Shown in pieces: positions 42,864 through 49,085 of a stretch of 49,085 bases of DNA. Each line of letters starts with the position of its first letter. The first letter of the stretch is position 1. The notes beneath the pieces are model-generated. The model saw nothing but the letters and a program-made list of their open reading frames with translations, did no database searches and was not told the DNA's origin. The stretch spans positions 1-49,085 of the forward strand of contig JAFKGI010000054.1 of assembly GCA_017307785.1 (NCBI GenBank), given 5' to 3'. The position numbers and the translations under genes were made by a program. The DNA comes from Vulcanimicrobiota bacterium (lineage in GTDB: Bacteria; Vulcanimicrobiota; Xenobia; Xenobiales; JADMJV01).

Positions 42864-43012
42864 CAATTCCTCCGGAAACGGGGTAGCTCAGGTTCTCGAT
42901 TCGGGCCCGAATTTTGTGAACGACCCAGGGAATATCCGGCGGCGAATCCCGCCAGGAAGAGGAAGCCGGCTGCCAGTAAGGGTAGGGCCAGGTAAGCAAA
43001 GATGGGGGGCAT
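42863..43012 (-). CDS. 49-residue single-pass membrane protein
   Basis: MPPIFAYLALPLLAAGFL starts a hydrophobic helix to about residue 29, followed by a basic, Pro-rich cytoplasmic tail ending RFRRN. The Shine-Dalgarno GGAGGG lies 5 nt before the ATG, and its stop overlaps the next start by 1 bp (TGATG). So three coupled genes follow each other: this protein, the signal-peptide ORF and the HEAT protein. No family recognised. Confidence 0.65.
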   Translation of the reverse strand: MPPIFAYLALPLLAAGFLFLAGFAAGYSLGRSQNSGPNREPELPRFRRN

Positions 43013-43080
43013 AGTCCCTCCGTTCCTTTCGTGGTTTTGAGGTCCTGCCCGGAAGACGGCGCATTCGAGGAGGTCGAAAA

Positions 43081-43818
43081 GTGAAACGTTGGATTTTAGC
43101 AGTGTGTCTGGCGGGAGCCGCCTGGGGGGCGAAAGATTATGTGATGCGCCCGGAAGAGCAGGAGGTCATCTATCCCAAACTGACCTTCAACCCCGAAGAA
43201 TCCCGCCAGGCTCTCGCCCAAGGCACCTGCAGCTTGCGTGGCTCAGCTTTCGAACGCGCCTCTCGCGGCTTCCTGCAGGCGGACAAGCCCCATCAGTATC
43301 CGCCCCAGGGGTCTAAAATCTACCTCTTTCCTTACACTCCCTACACTCGCGAAGTGGTCCACCTCTTCAAGGAATACGATCCGGTTCGCACCGAGAAGTC
43401 GACCGAGACGCTGATGGCCGAAGCCGAACTGAAGTCGCTCACCGGACGAGGAATCCCCGAGATCCTGCCGCGCAAGCGACCCGACGTCCACCCGGAATTC
43501 CCCAAAATCTGGAAGTCCGCCAAAGTGGGCCCCAAGGGACAGTTTGCCTTCGAAGGCCTGAAGCCGGGCCGTTACTACCTGCAGTCCATGACCTACATGG
43601 TCGGCCGCGATATCAGCGGGCACCGCCAGGTCGGGGAAGAAACTCAGGAAACCTACTGGTCCACTGGCGACACCACCTACGAAACCCGTCCCATCTGGGC
43701 AGAAAAATCCACCACCATGTATCACAAGGTTGAGCTGGTCGCCGTCGTCGACCTCACCGCAGGCGAGAATCGCAGCATCGAACTCGACGAAGACTGGAAA
43801 AACTTCGACGCCCCCTGA
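43081..43818 (+). CDS. Secreted protein with carboxypeptidase-regulatory-like segment
   Basis: 245 residues, GTG start with a strong GAGGAGGTCGAAAA before it. Signal peptide (MKRWILAVCLAGAAWG) and a soluble mature part. GQFAFEGLKPGRYYL (about 157-171) is the hallmark of a carboxypeptidase-regulatory-like (CarboxypepD_reg) beta-sandwich. No catalytic motif is recognised; probably a surface or periplasmic structural protein. Divergent from the 49-residue gene. Confidence 0.8.
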   Translation: MKRWILAVCLAGAAWGAKDYVMRPEEQEVIYPKLTFNPEESRQALAQGTCSLRGSAFERASRGFLQADKPHQYPPQGSKIYLFPYTPYTREVVHLFKEYDPVRTEKSTETLMAEAELKSLTGRGIPEILPRKRPDVHPEFPKIWKSAKVGPKGQFAFEGLKPGRYYLQSMTYMVGRDISGHRQVGEETQETYWSTGDTTYETRPIWAEKSTTMYHKVELVAVVDLTAGENRSIELDEDWKNFDAP

Positions 43819-43854
43819 ACCCCGCCAGGGGCGGGCACCAGCCCCTGCCCGCCT

Positions 43855-44050
43855 CCAGCCGAGGCAAAACCCCCGCCCCAGCCGGGCACCAGCGCCTGTC
43901 CGCCTCCAGCCGAGGCAAAACCCCCGCCCCAGCCGGGCACCAGCGCCTGCCCGTCCCCAGCCGAGGCAAAACCCCCGCTCCAGCCGGGCACCAGCGCCCG
44001 CCTCCAGCCGAGGCAAAACCCCCGCCCCAGCCGGGCACCCAGCCGAGGCA
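43855..44050. repeat. 51-bp tandem repeat, four copies plus partial
   Basis: Units start at 43855, 43906, 43957 and 44004, then a partial one at 44039 (spacing 51, 51, 47, 35). Same consensus as at 41125-41250 (CCAGCCGAGGCAAAACCCCC and GCCCCAGCCGGGCACC). It lies between two convergent genes. Confidence 0.88.
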
Positions 44051-44052
44051 AC

Positions 44053-44808
44053 CTAGCTGTCCAAGAACGCCCGAAAGCCCGCGGCAAACAACTCGGGCTG
44101 GTCCAGGTAAGCCACGTGGCCGGCCAACGGCACGTTGAATAGACAAGATCCCCTGATCGACTCGCGCAATTCCACCATCACCGGCAAATCCACCAGGTGA
44201 TCCTCATCGCCCCGCACCAGCAAAGTCGGGCAGCCCACCCCGGCCACATCCCCGGGGTGTCCGCTCGGCCCCGCGTCCAGCCACATCCCCACCGCCCGCC
44301 GCGCCAGGCGGTCGAAGTCCGGCGTGGGATTGACCCGCTGGTAGAGTTCGTAGGTCTCGGGAAACTTCTTCCGCCAACTCTCACCCGTCACCCCGGCCAG
44401 CAGCTTCAGCTTCTTCTCGTCCTCGGTCAGACGATGCTGAGCGCCGACCACCACCAGTCGCCGTAAGGCCAGGCGTCGCGCCAGGCGCAACGCCACAATT
44501 CCCCCATCACTGAAACCCAGAACAGACAAATCCTTCAAATCAAGCCGCTCAACCAAAGCCTCGACATCACGCTCCATGCGCTCATAGGTAAGCTCCCCGT
44601 CCCCCAGCGTCGAGGCCCCATGGCCTCGACTGTCCAGGCCAACGCAGCGATACCCCTCCAACAACGGCAGCAAAGGCTGAAAATCCTCCAGCGAGCCAAA
44701 CCCTCCGTGCAGCAGAAGCCACGGCTCTCCACGACCGTACTGCTCGAAGTAAAGCCCGGCCCCGGCGCACTCGAAACGCTCCCCGCCAGTATGTGCAAAA
44801 GGTTTCAT
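44053..44808 (-). CDS. Alpha/beta-fold hydrolase
   Basis: 251 residues. Nucleophile elbow GFSDGG with Ser100 (Asp replaces the more common Met), acid in RGDEDHLVD and base His in PLAGHVAYLD. The oxyanion motif LLHGGFGSLEDF is typical. Substrate not decided; the set includes esterases and lactonases. Promoter: TTGTCG, 17 bp, TAGGCT, 6 nt, ATG, so leaderless. Confidence 0.92.
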   Translation of the reverse strand: MKPFAHTGGERFECAGAGLYFEQYGRGEPWLLLHGGFGSLEDFQPLLPLLEGYRCVGLDSRGHGASTLGDGELTYERMERDVEALVERLDLKDLSVLGFSDGGIVALRLARRLALRRLVVVGAQHRLTEDEKKLKLLAGVTGESWRKKFPETYELYQRVNPTPDFDRLARRAVGMWLDAGPSGHPGDVAGVGCPTLLVRGDEDHLVDLPVMVELRESIRGSCLFNVPLAGHVAYLDQPELFAAGFRAFLDS

Positions 44809-44814
44809 CAGGCC

Positions 44815-44843
44815 AGCCTAAGGCCGCCCCGACCTCTCGACAA
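44815..44843 (-). promoter_or_regulatory. Leaderless promoter of alpha/beta hydrolase
   Basis: Minus strand: TTGTCG (44843-44838), 17 bp, TAGGCT (44820-44815), GGCCTG, ATG. Best-spaced example of the window's leaderless pattern. Confidence 0.75.
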
Positions 44844-44876
44844 GGGATGCCCGTCCCGAGCCCCTAAAACCTGATC

Positions 44877-45170
44877 ATGTCGGAACCCACACGAAGAACC
44901 CGCTACCCTGAACTCCAGCCTCTCAAAGAGCGCCTGGCCACCATCCACGCCCGCTCTCCCCAGGGGGAGGACGTCGAAGCCTCCCTCATTCACCTGGTCG
45001 AGGCACTGGAGGAAACCGCTTACCAGATGGAATTGCATCAATACATTTCAGAATGCAACGACAGCACCCAGAACCTGGCCAACCTGGCCCGCCTGGAAAA
45101 GCACCTGAGCGCTACCGCCGAAACTCTTCAGGCCGCCCTCACCGAACGCAACTCCTATTTCCGCTGGTAG
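44877..45170 (+). CDS. Small helical soluble protein, unknown
   Basis: 97 residues, almost entirely helical with heptad-like Leu/Glu pattern (about 30-90) and one Cys at about 60. It resembles small coiled-coil proteins but no family. TAAAAC lies 6 nt before the ATG. It ends 4 bp before the next start and is likely co-transcribed with the periplasmic rhodanese. Confidence 0.7.
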   Translation: MSEPTRRTRYPELQPLKERLATIHARSPQGEDVEASLIHLVEALEETAYQMELHQYISECNDSTQNLANLARLEKHLSATAETLQAALTERNSYFRW

Positions 45171-45174
45171 ACCC

Positions 45175-45546
45175 GTGTTGCTCAAACAACTTTGCCTCCT
45201 CCTCGCCCTCTCCACCCTCGCCGGCGCCCAGACCTATCCCGACATCTCCGCTCAGGAACTACTCCGCCTGAAAGGCAAAGTCACGATCCTGGACTGCAAC
45301 GGCACCGACTCCTACCAGCAAGAGCACATCCCGGGAGCCATCGACTACCTGGGCGGCTACCTCCACCTCAAAAGCCTGCTCCCCAGAGACAAAAAGGCCC
45401 TTATCGTCGCCTACTGCGGCGGCTCCCGCTGCCCCATGTACAAACTCGGAGCCGACGACGCCCGCCGCCTCGGCTACACCAACATTCGCCATCTGGCCAG
45501 CGGCCTGCAAGGCTGGAAAGAACTGGGCTACCCCATCACCCACTAG
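45175..45546 (+). CDS. Periplasmic rhodanese domain protein
   Basis: 123 residues: signal peptide (about 1-18), then a single rhodanese domain with the active-site Cys in AYCGGSRCP. Rhodaneses move sulfane sulfur or act on redox Cys. The motif contains two Cys in CGGSRC. GTG start 4 bp after the previous gene. No Shine-Dalgarno. It would act outside the cytoplasm. Confidence 0.88.
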   Translation: MLLKQLCLLLALSTLAGAQTYPDISAQELLRLKGKVTILDCNGTDSYQQEHIPGAIDYLGGYLHLKSLLPRDKKALIVAYCGGSRCPMYKLGADDARRLGYTNIRHLASGLQGWKELGYPITH

Positions 45547-45550
45547 CCCC

Positions 45551-45670
45551 AATCCCGCGGAAAAACGCGGCGGCCCCGCACCCAGCCGCGGCTAAACGCC
45601 CGCCCAGCCAAAATCCCCGCGGAAAAACGCGGCAGCCCCGCACCCCGCCGCGGCAAAACCCCTAAAGCCA
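45551..45670. repeat. Two about 60-bp tandem repeats with CCGCGG hairpins
   Basis: Copies begin at about 45551 and 45612. Each holds CCGCGGAAAAACGCGG, a hairpin with a GAAAAA loop, and ends near CCGCGGCNAAAC. The latter segment resembles the CCGAGGCAAAAC core of the 51-bp family, so this could be a diverged relative. Confidence 0.75.
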
Positions 45671-45707
45671 GAAGGGCGCCAGCACACGAGCGAGTATCTA
45701 AGCTTCT

Positions 45708-46781
45708 GTGTCCAACCTGACTCAAATACTGCGCGAAAGCCTGGATCGTTTCGCCAGCGGCGAACCCCGCCAGGAACACCTGGAGATGAGCCTCAAGCAC
45801 GCCTGCGAATGGTCGCGGGCCTGCCGAGGCCATCTCTTCGAATACCTGCCCGACTCCCACCAACTGCGCACCGTGGCCAGCTGGCACGAAGGCGAGCTGC
45901 GCTCCGGGCCCGCCCCCGACGACCCGCCCTTCCTGCAACACCCCTTTGCCGCCGACCACAACAACTCGTTCTACAAAATGGTCAGCCAGGACCAAGTCCG
46001 CTACCTCGGCCCCCAGGGCTTTCTCGAACAGGTCTGGCCTGGAACCCGCGACTGGCACCAGAGCCTCGGCCATCGCTGCGCCGTCGCCCTGCCCCTGGTC
46101 GCTTCCGGCCGAGCCCTCGGCGAAATGGCCATCATCTTCCACCACGAAGTCGACTGGGCCGAACTGCCCCTGGCCGGACTGCGCGTCCTCAGCGCCCAGG
46201 CCGGCCTGGCCATGCTGCTCGAACAACTCGAACAACAAAACCGCCAGATGGTCCTCGATCAAGAGCGCCAGCGCCTCTCCCGAGAACTCCACGACGGGGT
46301 AGCCCAGATCCTCAGCGAGACCCTCAGCGAACTGCGCCAGGGTTCCGACCCACAGCGCCTGGAAAACCTGCTCCGCCAGGCCCTGCAGGACGCCCGCCAG
46401 TCCGTCAGCGCCCTGCGGCCTCCCGGACTGCAAGGTTGCCTGCACGAAGCCCTCCAGCAGCTCGCCCCCCAGCTCCAGCTCGAAGGCACCCCCCGCCCCC
46501 TCGAGCAAGAACTCGAGCACCAGCTCTTCCGGGTGGCCCAGGAAGGCCTCGGCAACGCCGCCCGCCACGCCTCCGCCAGCCGCATCAACCTCACCCTCCG
46601 CTACCTCGAGCAAAGCCTGGAGCTCCACCTCGAAGACAACGGCCGCGGCTTTGACCCTACCGCGCCCAGCAGCGGCTTCGGCCTGCGCGGTATGCGCGAG
46701 CGAGTCGAACTAGCCGGCGGCCAGCTGGAAATCCACTCCCAGCCCGGCCTCACCAGCCTGAAAGTGTGCTTCCCGATGTGA
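45708..46781 (+). CDS. NarX-like histidine kinase (GAF + HisKA_3)
   Basis: 357 residues, cytosolic without membrane helices. N-terminal GAF-like domain (about 20-180), dimerisation box RQRLSRELHDGVAQ with His195, ATPase with NAARHASASRINL, DNGRGFDP and GFGLRGMRERVE. Autophosphorylates and passes phosphate to the LuxR-type regulator encoded next to it with GTGA overlap. GTG start; the ligand of the GAF domain is unknown. Confidence 0.92.
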   Translation: MSNLTQILRESLDRFASGEPRQEHLEMSLKHACEWSRACRGHLFEYLPDSHQLRTVASWHEGELRSGPAPDDPPFLQHPFAADHNNSFYKMVSQDQVRYLGPQGFLEQVWPGTRDWHQSLGHRCAVALPLVASGRALGEMAIIFHHEVDWAELPLAGLRVLSAQAGLAMLLEQLEQQNRQMVLDQERQRLSRELHDGVAQILSETLSELRQGSDPQRLENLLRQALQDARQSVSALRPPGLQGCLHEALQQLAPQLQLEGTPRPLEQELEHQLFRVAQEGLGNAARHASASRINLTLRYLEQSLELHLEDNGRGFDPTAPSSGFGLRGMRERVELAGGQLEIHSQPGLTSLKVCFPM

Positions 46782-47389
46782 GAATCCTCATCGCCGACGA
46801 CCATCCCATCGTGCGGGCCGGCTGGGAACAGGCCCTCAAAGACCGCTACACCATCGTCCATACCGCCGGCGACGGCCAGCAAGCCCTGGACGGCTGGCTG
46901 CTGCACCGCCCCGACCTCGGCCTCATCGACCTGCGCATGCCGGGTATGGACGGCTGCTCGGCCATCGCCGCCATTACCGCCGCCGACGCCACCGCCCGGC
47001 TGGTGGCGGTCACCTCCTTCGGCACCGAAGAAGACGTCTACCACGCCCTGCGCTCGGGGGCCCGCGGTTTTCTCCTCAAAGACGCCCCCCTGGAGACGAT
47101 TTTCCAGTGCCTGGAAACGGTCGCCGGCGGCCAGCGCTTCTACCCCGACTACGTCATGGAGCGCCTCTCCACCCGACTCATGCGGGCCGAACCAACTCCC
47201 CGCGAAACCGAAGTGCTGGCCCTCATGGCCGAAGGTCTCTCCAACAAGCAGATCAGCACCCGCATCGGCCTCTCGGTGGAAACCGTCAAAGGCCACGTCA
47301 AGAACCTGCTGGTCAAGCTCGAAGCCCAAACGCGCACCGCGGCCGTCCACCAGGCCCGGCTGCAGGGCCTGCTGCCCCCCTCTTTCTAG
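46778..47389 (+). CDS. NarL/LuxR-type response regulator
   Basis: 203 residues from GTG at 46778 (overlapping the kinase stop by 4 bp); an in-frame GTG at 46766 would lie inside the kinase gene. Receiver with Asp7, Asp8, phospho-acceptor Asp51 and Lys in LLKDAPL, LuxR helix-turn-helix with TPRETEVLALMAEGLSNKQI and ETVKGHVKNLLVKLEA. Likely binds DNA as a dimer. Cognate of the preceding kinase. Confidence 0.94.
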   Translation: MRILIADDHPIVRAGWEQALKDRYTIVHTAGDGQQALDGWLLHRPDLGLIDLRMPGMDGCSAIAAITAADATARLVAVTSFGTEEDVYHALRSGARGFLLKDAPLETIFQCLETVAGGQRFYPDYVMERLSTRLMRAEPTPRETEVLALMAEGLSNKQISTRIGLSVETVKGHVKNLLVKLEAQTRTAAVHQARLQGLLPPSF

Positions 47390-47417
47390 GGGGATCCCGG
47401 GGGGACGCCCCATGGGG

Positions 47418-47423
47418 TATGCT
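47418..47423 (+). promoter_or_regulatory. -10 box TATGCT of amidohydrolase gene
   Basis: TATGCT, GGGGCC, ATG: the same box and nearly the same spacer as before 15588 (TATGCT, GGGGCCT, ATG). It decides the start at 47430 over an upstream ATG at 47412. Confidence 0.6.
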
Positions 47424-47429
47424 GGGGCC

Positions 47430-48962
47430 ATGGCCCATTTAATCGTAAAAAACGCCCGAATTACCACTCTCGATCCGAACCAGCCGGAAGCCGAAGCCAT
47501 GGCGATCGCCAACGGCGAAGTGCTGGCGGTCGGCGATGAAGCCAGCGTCATGCGCCACGCCACCGCCGACACCAAGGTGGTCGACGCCGAAGGACATCGC
47601 CTCATTCCCGGATTGAACGACTCCCACTTGCACGTCATTCGCGGCGGCTTGAACTACAACATGGAGCTGCGCTGGGACGGCATCCCCTCTCTGGGCGAAG
47701 CTCTCTTGCGCCTGAAATGGCAGGCCGAACGGACGCCTCCGCCCCAGTGGGTGCGCGTGGTCGGCGGCTGGAACGAATTTCAGTTCAAAGAACGCCGCCT
47801 GCCCACCCTCCAGGAAATCAACGCCGTCTCGCCCGAAACGCCCGTCTTCATTCTGCACCTCTACTGCCAGGCCATGCTCAACCAGGCCGCCGTACGAGCC
47901 ATCGGCTACACCAAAGATACTCCGGATCCGCCCGGGGGAGAAATCCAGCGCGACTCCCAGGGCAACCCAACCGGCCTGCTCATCGCCCGGCCCAACGCCA
48001 CCATTCTCTACTCGGCCCTGGCCCGCGGTCCCAAGCTGGACCTGACCGATCAGATCAATTCCACCCGCCAGTTCATGCGCGAGCTCAATCGCCTGGGTCT
48101 CACCAGCATCATCGACGCCGGCGGCGGCTATCAGAACTATCCCGAAGACTACCAGGTCATTCAGGAGCTGGAGCGCCGGGACGAATTAACCCTGCGCATC
48201 GCCTACAACCTCTTCACCCAACATCCCAAAGAAGAATTGGAAGACTTCCGCCGCTGGACCAGCCAGCTCAAACCCGGCCAGGGATCGGACTGGTTCAAGC
48301 TCAACGGAGCCGGCGAAATGCTGGTCTTCTCGGCGGCCGATTTCGAGGACTTCCTGGAGCCTCGCCCCGACCTGGTGCCCGAGATGGAAGGCCAGCTGGA
48401 GAAGGTCATCTCGCACCTGGTGGCCGAGCGCTGGCCCTTCCGCCTGCACGCCACCTACAACGAGTCCATCTCGCGCTTCCTGGACGTCTTCGAACGCGTC
48501 AACCGGGACATTCCTTTCGCCGGCCTGCGCTGGTTCTTTGACCACTGCGAAATCGTCGACGACCGCAACCTGGATCGCATCAGCGCTCTCGGTGGCGGCA
48601 TCGCCGTGCAGCATCGTATGGCCTTCCAGGGCGAATACTTCGTGCATCGCTACGGCGCCCAGGCCGCTCGCCAGACCCCGCCCATCAGCAAAATGCTGGC
48701 CAGCGGCATCCCGGTGGGCGCCGGCACCGACGCCACCCGGGTAGCCAGCTACAACCCCTGGGTCAGCCTCTACTGGCTGGTCACGGGTCGCACCGTGGGC
48801 GGCCTGGAACTCTACGGAGCGGAAAATCAGCAAAGCCGCCAGCGCGCCCTGGAACTCTACACTCACGGCAGCGCCTGGTTCTCCGGCGAAGCCGGTCGCA
48901 AGGGCCGTCTGCAGCCGGGCCAAATGGCCGATTTCTGGTGTCCTTTCTATAAAAGATCCTAG
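47430..48962 (+). CDS. Amidohydrolase family protein (YtcJ/NfdA-like)
   Basis: 510 residues from the ATG at 47430. Starts AHLIVKNARITTLD and GLNDSHLHV carries the HxH metal motif of the Amidohydro_3 group (YtcJ, N-substituted formamide deformylase-like). Later ligand regions LRWFFDHCEIV, VQHRMAF and VGAGTDATR are visible. These enzymes cleave amide or formyl bonds; substrate unknown. The start is chosen because of TATGCT 6 nt upstream. Confidence 0.9.
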   Translation: MAHLIVKNARITTLDPNQPEAEAMAIANGEVLAVGDEASVMRHATADTKVVDAEGHRLIPGLNDSHLHVIRGGLNYNMELRWDGIPSLGEALLRLKWQAERTPPPQWVRVVGGWNEFQFKERRLPTLQEINAVSPETPVFILHLYCQAMLNQAAVRAIGYTKDTPDPPGGEIQRDSQGNPTGLLIARPNATILYSALARGPKLDLTDQINSTRQFMRELNRLGLTSIIDAGGGYQNYPEDYQVIQELERRDELTLRIAYNLFTQHPKEELEDFRRWTSQLKPGQGSDWFKLNGAGEMLVFSAADFEDFLEPRPDLVPEMEGQLEKVISHLVAERWPFRLHATYNESISRFLDVFERVNRDIPFAGLRWFFDHCEIVDDRNLDRISALGGGIAVQHRMAFQGEYFVHRYGAQAARQTPPISKMLASGIPVGAGTDATRVASYNPWVSLYWLVTGRTVGGLELYGAENQQSRQRALELYTHGSAWFSGEAGRKGRLQPGQMADFWCPFYKRS

Positions 48963-49021
48963 ACTTGGTCCGCACTCCTCGCTATCGTGCAAGCCACTGA
49001 GAAAATCTGGAGGTCCGCTCG

Positions 49022-49085
49022 ATGGTTGCACAGTCCGAGTCCAAGCCTACCTTCGACAGCGTTCGAAAGTTAATCACCGAATGGA
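49022..49085 (+). CDS. Start of a gene, cut by the window end
   Basis: Twenty-one codons (MVAQSESKPTFDSVRKLITE...) after a Shine-Dalgarno TGGAGG about 9 nt upstream. Too short for identification. Follows the amidohydrolase by 59 bp. Confidence 0.65.
   Translation, partial: MVAQSESKPTFDSVRKLITEW

Noticed and set aside
43722..44146. Minus-strand ORFs of 121-130 codons
   Set aside because: They only read the 51-bp repeat family and have repeated low-complexity protein sequence.

Overview
The window is a high-GC (third-position GC rich) bacterial chromosome segment. It opens inside a 23S rRNA gene, then a 5S rRNA gene, then about 50 densely packed protein genes with many 1-16 bp overlaps. A Gram-negative style (diderm) envelope is implied by a heavy-metal RND pump with its outer-membrane channel and lipoprotein adaptor, by lipoproteins and by a periplasmic-type SodC. 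Eukaryote-like Ser/Thr kinases, pseudopilins, an F420/LLM-type oxidoreductase and many unrecognised proteins fit a deep-branching environmental lineage (Vulcanimicrobiota or Armatimonadota-like is my guess, low confidence). Many genes lack a Shine-Dalgarno and instead carry a TANNNT box 6-7 nt before the start codon, suggesting widespread leaderless transcription.

Layout. 1-2200: 3' part of 23S, a spacer with three small palindromes, 5S, terminator. 2200-7050: unknown membrane proteins, then a minus-strand operon of three pseudopilin-like proteins and a membrane-anchored Ser/Thr kinase. 7100-17100: alpha/beta hydrolase, a rhodanese protein with a degenerate metallo-beta-lactamase domain, a large kinase-ATPase-TPR protein, small secreted and membrane proteins, SodC, glycine-zipper proteins. 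17100-23110: UspA, divergent MFS/LysR pair, host-attachment-like protein, a 61-bp tandem repeat array, and an aminotransferase-MocR operon behind a clear inverted-repeat operator. 23111-28650: YcaC-like hydrolase, pirin/HxlR divergent pair, LLM oxidoreductase, lipoprotein phosphatase, and two copies of a previously unnamed about 105-110 nt small-RNA candidate, each just upstream of a minus-strand gene. 28645-36590: heavy-metal RND efflux locus with a KdpDE-like two-component system on one strand and the outer-membrane factor and adaptor on the other. 36700-44050: a cluster of unfamiliar proteins (macroglobulin-like, DUF4870-like, HEAT repeat, very small membrane/secreted ORFs) with a 51-52 bp intergenic repeat family. 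44050-49085: alpha/beta hydrolase, periplasmic rhodanese, NarXL-like two-component pair, amidohydrolase, and the start of one more gene.

The strongest novelty candidates are the duplicated sRNA (23775-23918 and 28458-28609) with conserved promoter, a C-rich single-stranded segment and a covarying terminator; the leaderless promoter grammar; the split signal-peptide/HEAT gene; and the RND gene whose 3' end is overprinted on an antisense membrane gene.
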